50,913 nucleotides of DNA from an uncultured Rhodospirillales bacterium (GCA_903856295.1 CAIOBP010000172.1:1-50913), one strand, 5' to 3'; shown: positions 18,047-27,587, counted from the stretch's first letter. Translations and numbers: made by a program. Notes: generated by a model not told the origin, from the letters alone.

Positions 18047-18667
18047 TCACCCCTCCTTGTGAACCATCGCCGGGGCGGTTGGGGGCTGGTGTTCGAGTTT
18101 CAGCGGCGGGCCCCAGTAGCTCCAGGCCAGTTCGTGGAAGAAGTAGATGGTGCTGTCGATCACGGCGTTGCCGAGGGCGAGGCCGCTGGAGAGCCAGAAA
18201 TTGCCGGTGAAGAACATGCCGGTGGCCAGGACGTTGGCGATGCTGATGCAGCGATAGCTGACCGTCTTCCAGAGACCGAGTTGCACCGGATCGACCTCTT
18301 TCGGATCGGGTCCGTAACTGCTCCAGCCCATTTCATGCAGATCATAGAGGGTGCTTGAGACCACGGCGTTGAACAGGGCGATGCCGCCGCCGCCGAGCAG
18401 GCTGCCGGTGTAGAGATACCCCACCACCAGGGCGTCGATCGAGGCGGCGATGCGGTAGGTGAAGGTCTTGCCGAGCCCGATCTTCCAGGGCTCGACGGCA
18501 CTGGCCGGGTCGTGCTGGGCGCCGGTGTCCGGCGCCGCGACGGCGGAATCGGGCAGCGCGGCGATCTCGGCGGTCACCGCCCAGGCCGGGCCGGTGCCAG
18601 CGGCCAGCGACAGCGCGACCAGCGCCACCACCAGCAGTTTCAGTGCCTGTTCACATCGTCCGAGCAT
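18047..18667 (-). CDS. DUF2061 membrane protein (duplicated domain)
   Basis: This 206-residue protein has a signal-peptide-like N-terminus (KLLVVALVALSLAAGTGPAWA) followed by two copies of a DUF2061-type unit. The first is about residues 64-115 (KTFTYRIAASIDALVVGYLYTG ... NAVVSSTLYDLHEMGWSSYG). The second is about 133-185 (KTVSYRCISIANVLATGMFFTG ... NAVIDSTIYFFHELAWSYWG). Each repeat carries a hydrophobic pair and an (H)E-x-x-W end. Family function is unknown. It lies in a minus-strand run behind the NUDIX gene. Confidence 0.85.
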   Translation of the reverse strand: MLGRCEQALKLLVVALVALSLAAGTGPAWAVTAEIAALPDSAVAAPDTGAQHDPASAVEPWKIGLGKTFTYRIAASIDALVVGYLYTGSLLGGGGIALFNAVVSSTLYDLHEMGWSSYGPDPKEVDPVQLGLWKTVSYRCISIANVLATGMFFTGNFWLSSGLALGNAVIDSTIYFFHELAWSYWGPPLKLEHQPPTAPAMVHKEG

Positions 18668-18704
18668 CGCCGGGCATCCTCATTCCCAATTATCGCCGCC
18701 CCGA

Positions 18705-19136
18705 TTATCGCCGCTGTTTGGCCGACAGCATGACCACCCGCAGAGTCTCGCTCCACTCGACCAGGGTATGAACCTCTTCGAGCGCCACCCAGCGCGCCTC
18801 GAGGGCGTCGTCGCCGGCCTGAGGCTCGGCGTCGGAATCGCAGACCGCGGCGACCTCGACCAGGGTGTAGTGAAAGCGAACCTTGCCATCATCGTCGCGG
18901 CTGATGCCGTCGCAGGCGGTGATGACCACGGTGGGCGTGACGGCAAGGCCGGTTTCTTCCTGAACTTCCCGCACCGCGGCCTCGAACAGGGTTTCGCCGA
19001 CCGCCTGGGCGCCGCCGGGCAGGCCCCATTGGCCGCGATTCGGCTGCGAGCCGCGCCGGACCAGCAAAACCTCGTTGCCGCGCCAGACCACCACGCCAAC
19101 CCCGACCCAGGGCCGGCTGGGATATTCTCTTCGCAT
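18705..19136 (-). CDS. NUDIX hydrolase
   Basis: This 143-residue NUDIX hydrolase cleaves a nucleoside-diphosphate-linked substrate. The Nudix box GX5EX7REVQEETGL is intact (about residues 42-64, around AVREVQEETGLAV). WGLPGG precedes it, as in ADP-ribose or NADH pyrophosphatase and MutT-like members. Substrate cannot be told from sequence. It lies 37 bases upstream of the DUF2061 gene on the same strand, behind the phaA terminator. Confidence 0.9.
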   Translation of the reverse strand: MRREYPSRPWVGVGVVVWRGNEVLLVRRGSQPNRGQWGLPGGAQAVGETLFEAAVREVQEETGLAVTPTVVITACDGISRDDDGKVRFHYTLVEVAAVCDSDAEPQAGDDALEARWVALEEVHTLVEWSETLRVVMLSAKQRR

Positions 19137-19151
19137 CCGCTGTTCACCCTG

Positions 19152-19191
19152 AAAAACAGGGGGCGGGCCGCCGCTGCCGACGCCCCGCCCT
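19152..19191 (-). terminator. intrinsic terminator after phaA
   Basis: On the minus strand GGGCGGG pairs with CCCGCCC (19184-19190 with 19161-19167). A T-run follows, complement of AAAAA at 19152-19156. It lies between the phaA stop and the NUDIX start and probably separates the two transcripts. Confidence 0.7.
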
Positions 19192-19211
19192 CCGACACGC
19201 TTACAAGACGG

Positions 19212-20390
19212 TTAGCGCTCGACGGTCAGCGCGATGCCCATGCCGCCACCGATGCAGAGAGTGGCCAAGCCCTTCTTGGCATTGCGCTTCTGCATTTCGT
19301 GGAGCAGGGTGACCAGCACGCGGGCGCCCGAGGCGCCGACCGGATGGCCGAGGGCGATGGCGCCGCCATTGACGTTGACCTTGCTGAGGTCCCAGCCCAT
19401 TTCCTTGTTGACGGCATAGGCCTGGGCGGCGAACGCCTCGTTGGCCTCGATCAGGTCCAGCTCTTCGTGCTTCCAGCCCGACTTCTGGAGCACCTTCTTG
19501 CTGGCCGGGATCGGGCCGGTGCCCATGATCAGCGGATCGACGCCGGCGGTCGCCCAGTTGACCACCCGGGCGATCGGGGTCAGGCCGCGCTTGGCGGCAT
19601 TGGCGGCGCTCATCAGCACCACGCCGGCGGCGCCGTCGTTGATGCCCGAGGCATTACCGGCGGTAACCGTGCCGTCCTTGTCGAAGGCCGCGCGAGCCTT
19701 GCCCAGCGACTCCAGGGTGGTGCCGTGCTTGGGGAACTCGTCGCTATCGACCACGACGTCGCCCTTGCGGCCCTTGATGGTGACCGGGACGATCTCGTCC
19801 TTGAACTTGCCGCCCTTCTGCGCCGCTTCGGCGTTGTTCTGGGACCGGCAGGCCAGCTCGTCCTGCTGCTCGCGGGTGATGCCCCACTTCTTGGCCACGT
19901 TCTCGGCGGTGTTGCCCATGTGGTAGCCGAGCTTGCTGAAGCCTTCCCACAGCGCGTCGCGCAGCATGTGGTCGTGCATCTCGGCATTGCCCATCTTGAC
20001 GCCGTTGCGCAGATGGATCAGATGCGGCGCGAGGCTCATGCTCTCCTGGCCGCCGGCGATGATGATGTCGGCGTCGCCGTTGCGGATCGCCTGGAGACCG
20101 AGGGCGACCGCGCGCAAGCCCGAGCCACAGAGCTGGTTGATGCCGAACGCGGTGCTCTCGATGGGCAGGCCGGCGTTGACGGCGGCGAGGCGGGCCGGGT
20201 TCTGGCCGCAACCGGCGGTCAGGATCTGGCCGAGAATGACCTCGTCGATTTCCTTGGGGTCGAGCTTGCCGCGAACCAGCAGCTCGCGGATGACAGCCTC
20301 ACCCAGCTTGAAGGACGGAACCGCGCTCAAAACTCCATTAAAGCTGCCAACGGCGGTACGCGTGGCGGCGACGATGACGACATCGGTCAT
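19212..20390 (-). CDS. phaA: acetyl-CoA C-acetyltransferase (beta-ketothiolase)
   Basis: Condenses two acetyl-CoA to acetoacetyl-CoA, the first step of polyhydroxybutyrate synthesis. The 392-residue protein starts [15 protein letters not shown]. It has the acyl-accepting Cys in [10 protein letters not shown], the [15 protein letters not shown] block with catalytic His, and the C-terminal [10 protein letters not shown] with the second catalytic Cys. A good Shine-Dalgarno (AGGAG) precedes the ATG at 20390; the longer open frame is not needed. It is in line with the PhaC-like and PhaE-like genes upstream on the minus strand, although thiolases of this type also serve other pathways. Confidence 0.93.
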   Translation of the reverse strand: MTDVVIVAATRTAVGSFNGVLSAVPSFKLGEAVIRELLVRGKLDPKEIDEVILGQILTAGCGQNPARLAAVNAGLPIESTAFGINQLCGSGLRAVALGLQAIRNGDADIIIAGGQESMSLAPHLIHLRNGVKMGNAEMHDHMLRDALWEGFSKLGYHMGNTAENVAKKWGITREQQDELACRSQNNAEAAQKGGKFKDEIVPVTIKGRKGDVVVDSDEFPKHGTTLESLGKARAAFDKDGTVTAGNASGINDGAAGVVLMSAANAAKRGLTPIARVVNWATAGVDPLIMGTGPIPASKKVLQKSGWKHEELDLIEANEAFAAQAYAVNKEMGWDLSKVNVNGGAIALGHPVGASGARVLVTLLHEMQKRNAKKGLATLCIGGGMGIALTVER

Positions 20391-20534
20391 TAGGGAACGC
20401 TCCTCACTGACTTGGTTTTGACTTGGTTTTTTTGGACGGAAAACCGCGATTTGAGACGCGCACTTTACGGGGCGGGCCGTGGCCGCGCAAGTCTTAGTGA
20501 GGCTTCCATGCGTCATGAGAGCGCAGCCCTGACA

Positions 20535-21773
20535 TCACGCTTGCTGACCGCCCTCGCGCAGCCAGCGGGCCAGCGGTTCCCACACCGCGGTCTGGGCGCC
20601 GGCGCTCACCACCATGCCGATATGGCCGAGCGAGGGCGTCTGGATTTCGGCGCCGGGAATCAGCCGGGCCAGCGCCAGCGCCGAGGCCGGCGGCACGATG
20701 CGGTCGTTGGCGGGAATCAGCGCCAGGGTCGGCTGGCGGATGTTGCGCGGCTCCACCGGCTGGCCGGCGATCAGCCAGTTGCCGCGCATCGGATCGTTGC
20801 GGCCGTACCAGCCGGCGATGCAGTCCCGCGCCACCGCCGCCACCAGGGGAATGCCGTCGTTGAGCCAGTCCTCGAGGGCGACGAAATTGGCCGCCTGACT
20901 GGAATGACCTTCGAGTCGGCCGAACTGGCTGAACTTGCGCAGCGCCAGCAGCGGATCGACCTGGGCGAACATCGATTGCAGCACGTCGACCGGCATTTCG
21001 CCCCAGGTATCGAGAGCGGGGCCGAAAATCGAGATCAGCGCCGAGGCGGCGCGGGCGTTGCCGGCCTCGCCGCCGCTGAAATCCCACGGCGTCGCCAGCA
21101 GGCACAGCCCGTCGATGTCGCGCTTGCGCCGCAACGCCAGGGAGGCGGCCAGCATCCCGCCCATGCAGTAGCCGACCGCCGGCATCGGCCCGCCCACGGC
21201 GTCGAGCGCGGCGTCGAGGGCGCGGTCGAGTCGGCCGGCGACGTAATCGGTGAGGGTGTAGCGCCGCTCCAGCGCCCCCGGCATGCCCCAATCGACCAGC
21301 AACGGCCGCAGCCCCTGAGTCGCCAGCCAGCGGAGCAGGCTGCGCCGGGCCGAAAGATCGAGGATATAGGCGCGGTTGACCAGCGAGGGCACGAACAGCA
21401 CCGGCCGGCCCTCGCCGCCGAAATCGAGCAGCCTCGTACTGCCCTCGGCCCACAGGACCGGCGGGTCGACCAAGTCGCGGCGATAGGGATGGTGGCGGTA
21501 GCGCTCGACGCCGGTGAAGAACAGATCGAGTCGGCGCCGCATCTCGCGGTCGACGGCGCGGGAAAACTCCCTACCGGTCGCGCCGCCAATGGAATCGGCG
21601 AGGCGGCCGATCTCCAGCGCCCGGCCCCGCAGCGGGGGTTTCCAGGGCAGCGAGCCGCTCTTCAAGAAGGGCAAGCCGCCGGGCGAGGTCAGCAGCACCG
21701 TCAGCGCGATGGTCAGGTGCAGCGCCAGCGGCCGGGGCCCCTGACGCGGCAGAAGCAGCGGCGGATCGGTCAT
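20535..21773 (-). CDS. phaC: PhaC-like polyhydroxyalkanoate synthase (short type)
   Basis: This 412-residue alpha/beta-hydrolase polymerises hydroxyacyl-CoA to PHA. The lipase-like box is GYCMGG, with Cys instead of Ser as nucleophile, which is diagnostic of PHA synthases. The context VDWGMPGALERRYTLTDYV, the late Asp (ALIPANDRIVPP) and His (SLGHIGMVVSA) complete the triad. Length is nearer to class III/IV synthases, which need a PhaE- or PhaR-type partner, than to 550-600-residue class I enzymes. The N-terminus carries a hydrophobic stretch. It overlaps the preceding gene by about 200 bases in another frame. Assignment to synthase rather than depolymerase rests on the Cys. Confidence 0.8.
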   Translation of the reverse strand: MTDPPLLLPRQGPRPLALHLTIALTVLLTSPGGLPFLKSGSLPWKPPLRGRALEIGRLADSIGGATGREFSRAVDREMRRRLDLFFTGVERYRHHPYRRDLVDPPVLWAEGSTRLLDFGGEGRPVLFVPSLVNRAYILDLSARRSLLRWLATQGLRPLLVDWGMPGALERRYTLTDYVAGRLDRALDAALDAVGGPMPAVGYCMGGMLAASLALRRKRDIDGLCLLATPWDFSGGEAGNARAASALISIFGPALDTWGEMPVDVLQSMFAQVDPLLALRKFSQFGRLEGHSSQAANFVALEDWLNDGIPLVAAVARDCIAGWYGRNDPMRGNWLIAGQPVEPRNIRQPTLALIPANDRIVPPASALALARLIPGAEIQTPSLGHIGMVVSAGAQTAVWEPLARWLREGGQQA

Positions 21774-22101
21774 GGCCGCCCTCGCCGCCAGCCGTCACGC
21801 CCGGCGCCGCTGGGGCGCCCGGTCCGGCGGTGGTGAAGGGCGGGTAGGCAAACCATGGTGGATCCTGATGTGGTGTCGCCGCGGCCGGCTTTGTATCCCA
21901 ACCGGTTCCGGCCCCTCCCGTCAAGCCTGCGAACGGAGAAAATGCCGCCACCCCCTGGGCCATGATCTGGAACCAACGCGTCACGTTCTCGGCGGTGACC
22001 GGGTCTGCGGCCACCGCTGCCCACTGATCCTGCCATAGCTCCAGGTAGCGTCGGGACAACGCTTCCATGGAGGGTATTTCGGGTTCGGTCGGGTCGCTCA
22101 T
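21571..22101 (-). CDS. PhaE-like PHA-synthase-associated protein overlapping phaC
   Basis: The N-terminus of this 176-residue protein (MEALSRRYLELWQDQWAAV, then TRWFQIMAQGVAAFSPF) looks like PhaE/phasin-type partners. An Ala/Pro/Gly linker follows. The end is a predicted coiled coil (ADLARRLALLEERLAALE), as in PhaE C-termini. The last 67 residues are read from the same DNA as the N-terminus of the PhaC-like gene in a different frame. It is the first gene of phaE-phaC on the minus strand, divergent from phaR. I see the coiled coil and position; the PhaE function is inference. Confidence 0.65.
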   Translation of the reverse strand: MSDPTEPEIPSMEALSRRYLELWQDQWAAVAADPVTAENVTRWFQIMAQGVAAFSPFAGLTGGAGTGWDTKPAAATPHQDPPWFAYPPFTTAGPGAPAAPGVTAGGEGGHDRSAAASAASGAPAAGAAPDHRADGAADLARRLALLEERLAALETPAAGPGAGDRPPRRFHWRRDR

Positions 22102-22284
22102 GGTTACTATTATAGATGCCGCGACGCACCCATGATAGCCCGCTAAGCCGAAAAGGGGGTTGGGCGTGGCAAATCCCTCACTGTCGACCCTTTCTTCGCT
22201 CTTGCAACATACCCTCGGCATCGCGTAGTCATTAAAGGGTTGGCACGTGTTCGTGTCGAGGCAACTGACTGAAAGCGCACCCCG

Positions 22285-22899
22285 ATGGCCGAAAAAGCTG
22301 CACCGTCGTCCGCACCGATCACCATAAAGAAATATGCCAACCGACGACTCTACAACACGGCGACCAGCAGCTACGTAACCCTCGACCACCTTTGTCAGAT
22401 GGTGAAGGAGGGCGTCGATTTCGTCGTCTACGACGCCAAGACCAGCGAAGACATCACCCGCTCGGTTCTGACGCAGATTATCGTCGAGGAAGAAGGCAAG
22501 GGGCAGAACCTGCTGCCGATCAGCTTCCTTCGTCAGCTGATCGGGTTTTATGGCGGCAGCATGCAGTGGATGGTTCCGAGCTATCTTGATTATAGCATGC
22601 AGGCCTTCACGAAGAATCAGGTGCAGATGCGCGAGTACTTCCAGAGCGCTATCGGCGGCATGTTTCCTTTCACCGGTTTTGAGGATCTGAGCAAGCATAA
22701 CCTCGCTTTGTTCGAGCGGGCCATGCGCATGTTCACGCCGTTCGGTCCCGCCGATTTCTCCCAGCTCAGCCGCCCCGCCGAACTCGAGAAGCCCGCCGAC
22801 CCCGACAAGCCCCTGGAAGCGCTTCAGCGCCGGGTCGACGAGTTGCAACAGCAGTTGGCCTCGATCAGCAAGGGCGCCGGCGAAACGCCGAAGGGCTGA
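22285..22899 (+). CDS. phaR: polyhydroxyalkanoate synthesis repressor PhaR
   Basis: This 204-residue PHB-responsive repressor has the highly conserved N-terminal DNA-binding domain (ITIKKYANRRLYNTATSSYVTLDHLCQMV). The PHB-accumulation domain follows (LLPISFLRQLIGFYGGSMQ ... YLDYSMQAF). The C-terminus has a leucine-zipper-like coil (ALQRRVDELQQQLASI). PhaR represses phasin and pha genes and releases DNA when it binds nascent PHB. It is divergent from the phaE-phaC genes across a 183-base AT-richer gap, the natural place for its own operators. Confidence 0.95.
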   Translation: MAEKAAPSSAPITIKKYANRRLYNTATSSYVTLDHLCQMVKEGVDFVVYDAKTSEDITRSVLTQIIVEEEGKGQNLLPISFLRQLIGFYGGSMQWMVPSYLDYSMQAFTKNQVQMREYFQSAIGGMFPFTGFEDLSKHNLALFERAMRMFTPFGPADFSQLSRPAELEKPADPDKPLEALQRRVDELQQQLASISKGAGETPKG

Positions 22900-22900
22900 A

Positions 22901-22965
22901 CGTCACGGTTTCCAAAGGCCCTCGGCCTTTGGTCGGGTCCAGGGGCACCCCCCCTGGACCCTCAG
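22901..22965. repeat. dispersed GGGTCCAGGGG-type repeat, copy C (two hairpins)
   Basis: CCAAAGGCC/GGCCTTTGG (22912-22920 with 22924-22932) and the 11-bp stem GGGTCCAGGGG/CCCCTGGACCC (22935-22945 with 22951-22961) lie between convergent phaR and the channel gene. It is related, in inverse orientation, to the elements at 9564 and 38009. It may act as a bidirectional terminator. Confidence 0.85.
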
Positions 22966-22988
22966 GCATCGTTACCCCTCAGGCGTCG

Positions 22989-24077
22989 TCACATCGCCGC
23001 GCGGGTGATCATGATGCCGTTGAAGGTCAAGTAGCCGAAGCAGTTGATCACGAATCCGATGCCGTTGAGCCATTCGGCGGCGACCGGCCGTTTTTCCTTG
23101 ATCGCCTTGACCACGACCACGACCAGAATCGAGAAGATGATGGCCATGAAGGTCGACACCTCGATGGCGTCGGCCAGGGTGAAGGTGGAGACCGGCGGCA
23201 GATAGTTGTCGACGACATATTTGTTGCCGACCGAGGCGAAGATCGCGCCGCCGCACATGCCGACCCGCGAACCGGCCATCCAGTCCGTATCGAGGAAATA
23301 GGTCAGGCAGGTCAGGGCGAAGGCGACGAAAAAGCCGATGAACATGCTGCCCAGCAGCCGCAGGCCGTCGCGCCTGACGGTGATCGCGGCGGTGAGCCGG
23401 GAATAAGTGCTGGAGCCCTGAAGCGTCGGGTCGCCGTAGGTCGTCTTGTAGACCGCGTCCCGCGCCTTGACCTTGAACGACTCGATGGTCCATCCGGGGA
23501 CGAAGACCGAGCCGTCGACCTTGCTGTTCTCGGTGTCGGCGACGAAAACAGTCTGGGTGGCGTCGTTCTGTCCGTCCTCCATCTGGAGGTGTAGAATCTG
23601 GCGGTCAAAGGGAAAGTTGGTGACATCCCAGTCCTGGAGCGCCGTCACCGCGTACTTGCCTTGATCCCAAAAGATTTTCGTTTTCTCCCCCTCCCAGAGC
23701 ACGTCGTCCTTGGGCGTGACCAGCGGGAAACGGATCGCGGTGGTCTTGGCGTTGACGACTTCGACACTGTCGAGCGGCTTGTAGGTGGCATCCGGGTGCA
23801 GGAACCATGTCCAGTAATTGACGCTGAACGAGCGCTTGGACATGTCCAGATCGTAAAGCTGAGTGATGAAAATCCCGACCTTGACCTTGGTGGGCGCGGG
23901 CGCGACCGGGACCGGGACCGGCGCCACGGTCAGCGGCGCCACGGTCAGCGGCGTCACGGTCAGCGGCGCCGGGACCGGTTTATCGGCCGGCGCGGCGGCG
24001 GCGGGGCCGGTCAGCATCGTCAGAACCACCAGCAGCGAGGCCAGCCGCGTCGAAACCCGCAACCCGAAGACAGTCAT
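22989..24077 (-). CDS. pentameric ligand-gated ion channel (Cys-loop receptor) homologue
   Basis: This 362-residue protein has a signal peptide (ending PAAAAPAD) and a Pro/Val/Thr repeat linker. A beta-rich extracellular ligand-binding domain follows: VGIFITQLYDLDMSKRSFSV, the WDVTNFPFDRQ block equivalent to the Cys loop, and PGWTIESF. Four hydrophobic segments end the protein: about 230-255, 258-280, 290-315 and 335-358. The order, FPFD motif and PPVS-TLADAIE link between M2 and M3 are those of prokaryotic GLIC/ELIC-type channels. The putative M2 is glycine-rich, so conduction is not certain. The start at 24077 is chosen for AAGAGG five bases upstream. It is on the minus strand, 103 bases from the gpt-like gene. 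Confidence 0.85.
   Translation of the reverse strand: MTVFGLRVSTRLASLLVVLTMLTGPAAAAPADKPVPAPLTVTPLTVAPLTVAPVPVPVAPAPTKVKVGIFITQLYDLDMSKRSFSVNYWTWFLHPDATYKPLDSVEVVNAKTTAIRFPLVTPKDDVLWEGEKTKIFWDQGKYAVTALQDWDVTNFPFDRQILHLQMEDGQNDATQTVFVADTENSKVDGSVFVPGWTIESFKVKARDAVYKTTYGDPTLQGSSTYSRLTAAITVRRDGLRLLGSMFIGFFVAFALTCLTYFLDTDWMAGSRVGMCGGAIFASVGNKYVVDNYLPPVSTFTLADAIEVSTFMAIIFSILVVVVVKAIKEKRPVAAEWLNGIGFVINCFGYLTFNGIMITRAAM
23921..23965. repeat. 15-bp tandem repeat inside the channel gene
   Basis: Three tandem units of GCGCCACGGTCAGCG (the third with one change) encode the repeated PLTVA/T pentapeptides between signal peptide and ligand-binding domain. Copy number may vary between strains. Confidence 0.85.
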
Positions 24078-24180
24078 GATCGCCTCTTGCGGCACCAGGG
24101 AAACAGCGATCCACTTCTAGGACATGGCAGGACGGCGCGCAATGCCGCACTCGAGTCGCCGCCGGCGGCGGGAACTGGTA

Positions 24181-24687
24181 TCAGCGGCGGCGGTGCTGCT
24201 CGATGATCGGGGCGGTGAACTGGGGTTCGATGTCCCAGGGAAAGTAGATCCAGGTATCCTGGCCAACCTCGGTGATGAAGGTGTCGACCAACGGCCGGCC
24301 GGCCGGCTTGGCGTAAACGGTGGCGAAATGGGCCTTGGGCAGCATATGCCGAACCAGCGCGGCGGTACGGCCGGTATCGACCAGATCGTCGATGATCAGC
24401 CAGCCCTCGCCATCGCCGTCCAAAGGCTTGAGCACGCGCGGCTCGCCCTGGCTCTGGTGATCGTAGCTGGCGAGGCAGATGGTGTCGACCAGCCGGATCT
24501 CCAGTTCACGGGCGACGATCGCCGCCGGCACCAGCCCGCCGCGCGTGACCGCGACAATGCCGCGCCACGGACCAAGCTCGATCAGCCTCCAGGCAAGCGC
24601 GCGGGCGTTGCGGTGCAACTCCTCCCAGGAAACCGGAAAACTGCGGCGCGGCGCGGCGGCTGGCTCTGGCTGGCTCGGTGTGGACAC
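24181..24687 (-). CDS. gpt: xanthine-guanine phosphoribosyltransferase
   Basis: Purine salvage: converts xanthine or guanine plus PRPP to XMP or GMP. The 168-residue protein has the Gpt core: [36 protein letters not shown], the PRPP-binding loop [18 protein letters not shown] and TWIYFPWD near the end. No ATG is in reach; the GTG at 24687 gives the usual length. It is transcribed towards the channel gene, divergent from the cyclic-nucleotide-gated channel whose ATG lies 108 bases away. Confidence 0.88.
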   Translation of the reverse strand: MSTPSQPEPAAAPRRSFPVSWEELHRNARALAWRLIELGPWRGIVAVTRGGLVPAAIVARELEIRLVDTICLASYDHQSQGEPRVLKPLDGDGEGWLIIDDLVDTGRTAALVRHMLPKAHFATVYAKPAGRPLVDTFITEVGQDTWIYFPWDIEPQFTAPIIEQHRRR

Positions 24688-24795
24688 GGCGGCTCGCCCC
24701 CTGGAAATGCGGACTCGCGGCGGCGCCCGCAACTGTCGCGCCCGCCGCAGAAGGTCCATTTGCACGCGGGAGGGCAGACACGCTATCCTGTGGCC

Positions 24796-25986
24796 ATGGA
24801 CCAGGAAGAACAAGATAGCCGCTATCGCCGGCTGCGCGCCAGAGTCGCGCGCCTGACCGATCCGGTGGCCCTGAGCACGGAGTCGCGGCTGGTCCGCCGG
24901 CTCGACATGCTGCTGATCGTCTGGGGGGTGCTCGGGGTCCTGCTCGGCGACGAGCCGGCTTTCGCGGCCGAGCGCCCGCTGCTGGTCGATGTGCCGCTGG
25001 CCGGCTTCATCCTGGTGTTCCTGATCCGGCTGTGGGTGCTGCCCGATCAGCTCGGACACGAGATGAAGGCCGCCGCCGCCACGCGGCTCGACTGGTTGTG
25101 CTCCAGCCGGGGTCTGGTGGATTTTCTCGGAGCGTGGGCGATTCCCGCCGCCCTGCTGTGCGGGCTGCCCGCCGAGGATGCCGATCTCTTCGGTGTGCTG
25201 TGGGTGTTCAAGCTCGCCCGCTACTCCCAGGGTCTGTCGGTGCTGTGGCGGGTGATTCAGATCGAGGCCGAACCGCTGGCCGGCGTTTTGTTCGCCTTCA
25301 TGGTGACGCTGGTGTGCGCGGCGGTGCTGGCCCATCTGCTCGAGCGCACCGCCCAGCCGGCGGCCTTCGGCACCGTGGCCATGTCGCTGTGGTGGACCAT
25401 CACCACCCTGACCACCACCGGCTATGGCGACGTCACCCCCGTCACCACCGCCGGGCGCATGCTGGCCGGGCTGGTGATGATGTCGGGCATCGTGGTCTTC
25501 GCGCTGTGGGCCGGCATTCTCGCCACCGGCTTTTCCCAGGAGATGCGGCGGCGCGCCTTTCTGCGCACCTGGGATCTGGTGGCGCGGGTGCCGTTCTTCC
25601 ACGCCGTCGGCGCCACGGTGATCGCGGCGGTCGCCCAGCGGCTGCGGGCGCGCGAGGTCTGTGCCGGCTCGGTGGTCGTGCGCAAGGGCGATGCCGGCGA
25701 CTGCATGTTTTTCATCGTCGAGGGCGGGGTCGAGGTCCATCTCCCGGATGCCAGTCCGCGCCTGGGCAACGGCACGTTCTTCGGCGAAATGGCCCTGATC
25801 TCCGGCGCCCCCCGCAGCGCCACCGTGATCGCCACCCGCACCACGCAATTGCTGATCCTGGACATCGCCGATTTCCGCGACCTTGCGGTCCGCTACCCCG
25901 AGCTTAGCCAAGCCATCCACGAAGAAGCGCAGAACCGCCGCCACTGCCCGACGGCAGAGGGTGAACAGCAGGACGCCGAAGCATGA
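24796..25986 (+). CDS. cyclic-nucleotide-gated potassium channel (MloK1-like)
   Basis: This 396-residue six-helix K+ channel has a cytoplasmic cyclic-nucleotide-binding domain. Helices S1-S4 occupy residues about 35-160. The pore loop carries the K+ filter TTTGYGD. S6 ([20 protein letters not shown]) leads without a long linker to the CNBD (about 280-380). The phosphate-binding cassette [17 protein letters not shown] includes the Glu and Arg that contact cAMP or cGMP. The layout is that of bacterial MloK1 channels, slightly longer at the N-terminus. It overlaps the next gene by four bases (ATGA). Confidence 0.92.
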   Translation: MDQEEQDSRYRRLRARVARLTDPVALSTESRLVRRLDMLLIVWGVLGVLLGDEPAFAAERPLLVDVPLAGFILVFLIRLWVLPDQLGHEMKAAAATRLDWLCSSRGLVDFLGAWAIPAALLCGLPAEDADLFGVLWVFKLARYSQGLSVLWRVIQIEAEPLAGVLFAFMVTLVCAAVLAHLLERTAQPAAFGTVAMSLWWTITTLTTTGYGDVTPVTTAGRMLAGLVMMSGIVVFALWAGILATGFSQEMRRRAFLRTWDLVARVPFFHAVGATVIAAVAQRLRAREVCAGSVVVRKGDAGDCMFFIVEGGVEVHLPDASPRLGNGTFFGEMALISGAPRSATVIATRTTQLLILDIADFRDLAVRYPELSQAIHEEAQNRRHCPTAEGEQQDAEA

Positions 25987-27587
25987 CCGACATTGACGAT
26001 GACCTGATGTTCGGGGACGACGCGCCCGAGGAGCCGGCAACACCGGCGGTGCCGGCCGAGCGCTGGAAGATGCTGGTGGTCGACGACGAGCCGGAGGTTC
26101 ACTCGATCACCCGGCTGGTGCTGGCCGATTTCGCCTTCAAGGGGCGGGCGGCGCAGCTGCTCAGCGCCTATTCGGCGGCCGAGGCGATCCAGATTCTGGA
26201 GCGGGAAAAGGGCATCGCGCTGATTCTGCTCGACGTGGTGATGGAAACCGAGGATGCCGGGCTCAAGCTGGTCCACCACATCCGCGAGGTCATGAACAAC
26301 CGCCACGTCCGGATCATCCTGCGCACCGGCCAGCCCGGACAGGCGCCCGAACGCGCGGTGATTCTCGAGTACGACATCAACGACTACAAGTCGAAGACCC
26401 AGCTCACGGCCCAGCAGCTCTTCACCTGCACCGTGGCGGCGCTGCGGTCCTACGAAGATCTGATCACCATCGACGCCAACCGGCGTGGCCTGGAAAAGAT
26501 CATCGAGGCCGCCAGTTCGCTCTCGAAAACCCGGTCGATGCGCTTGTTCGCCACCGGCGTGCTGACCCAGCTCAGCGCCCTGGTCGGCGGCGGCCCCGAC
26601 GCCCTGCTCTGCGTTCAGCTCGGCGACATTCGCCGGACCGACCCCGAGCGGCTGTATGTTCTGGCCGGCACCGGCCGTTATGAGCCGCTCACCAACGAAC
26701 CGCTGAACGGCCATGTCGAACCCGAGATCGCGGAAGAAATCTGGCACTGCTTCGCGGTCCGCCAGAACCTGTTCCTGTCCACCCACTGCGCCATGTACAT
26801 CAGCACCCCGAACGGCCGGGAAAACGTCGTTTACATGAACTCCGGCCGCAGTCTCAGCGCGCTCGACCAGCAGCTGGTCGAAGTGTTCTGCGACAAGATC
26901 ACCGTCGGCTTCGAGAATATCTATCTTTATGAGCAGTTGCTGAAGGTCCAGCAGGCGACGGTCGCCACCCTGGCCAACCTCGCGGATATCGCCCAAATCG
27001 ATATCGACAGCGCGGCGCTGGCCGACCCGGTGCGATATGCCGAGTCGCGCCGGCTCGCCGACCTGTCCGAGAGCCTCGCCCGGGCGCTTCACGCCGGGCG
27101 GCAATTCCGCGAGACCATCGACGAAACCTTCCTCGGCCTGCTCGGTTTCGCCGTCATGCTCCATGATGTCGGCAACGTCGTGGTCACCGACGGCATTCTG
27201 CTGAAACCCGGCCCGCTCGCCGAAAACGAACTGTCGCTGATGCGGCAGCACACCGTGCATGGGGCCGCGATCCTCAAGCGCGCCTGCGCCACGGTCGAGG
27301 GGCCGAATTATCTGGCCCTGGGCGCGGAGATCGCCCGCTGCCACCACGAGAATTTCGACGGCACCGGCTATCCCAACCGGCTCAGGGGCGAGGACATTCC
27401 GCTGGCCGCCCGCATCGTCGCCGTGGCCGACACCTACGACGCCCTGATTTCCGACCGCCCCCACCGGCCGGCCTGGACCCACGAGGCGGCGCTGGCGGAG
27501 ATCGCGGCGCAGGCGGGCAAGCGCTTCGACCCGGCTATCGTCGAGGCTTTCCAAAGAGTTGTCGCCGAGGGAGCCGTCACGTCATGA
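25983..27587 (+). CDS. response regulator with DUF3369 and HD-GYP domains
   Basis: This 534-residue cytoplasmic regulator has a receiver domain (about residues 28-155, acidic VVDDEP and phospho-Asp in [11 protein letters not shown]). A DUF3369 sensory-like domain follows (about 175-330), then an HD-GYP domain (about 345-530). HD-GYP enzymes hydrolyse cyclic di-GMP. HD (MLHDVGN), the HTVHG His, [11 protein letters not shown] and VADTYDAL are present. The Lys of HDxGK is Asn, and I do not see the usual upstream ExxxH metal ligands, so activity may be altered. ATGA overlaps on both sides couple it to the channel gene and the zincin gene. Confidence 0.9.
   Translation: MTDIDDDLMFGDDAPEEPATPAVPAERWKMLVVDDEPEVHSITRLVLADFAFKGRAAQLLSAYSAAEAIQILEREKGIALILLDVVMETEDAGLKLVHHIREVMNNRHVRIILRTGQPGQAPERAVILEYDINDYKSKTQLTAQQLFTCTVAALRSYEDLITIDANRRGLEKIIEAASSLSKTRSMRLFATGVLTQLSALVGGGPDALLCVQLGDIRRTDPERLYVLAGTGRYEPLTNEPLNGHVEPEIAEEIWHCFAVRQNLFLSTHCAMYISTPNGRENVVYMNSGRSLSALDQQLVEVFCDKITVGFENIYLYEQLLKVQQATVATLANLADIAQIDIDSAALADPVRYAESRRLADLSESLARALHAGRQFRETIDETFLGLLGFAVMLHDVGNVVVTDGILLKPGPLAENELSLMRQHTVHGAAILKRACATVEGPNYLALGAEIARCHHENFDGTGYPNRLRGEDIPLAARIVAVADTYDALISDRPHRPAWTHEAALAEIAAQAGKRFDPAIVEAFQRVVAEGAVTS

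Noticed and set aside
22965-23000. CRISPR-like spacing among the GGGTCCAGGGG repeats
   Set aside because: The copies are kilobases apart in separate intergenic gaps, not a regular array.
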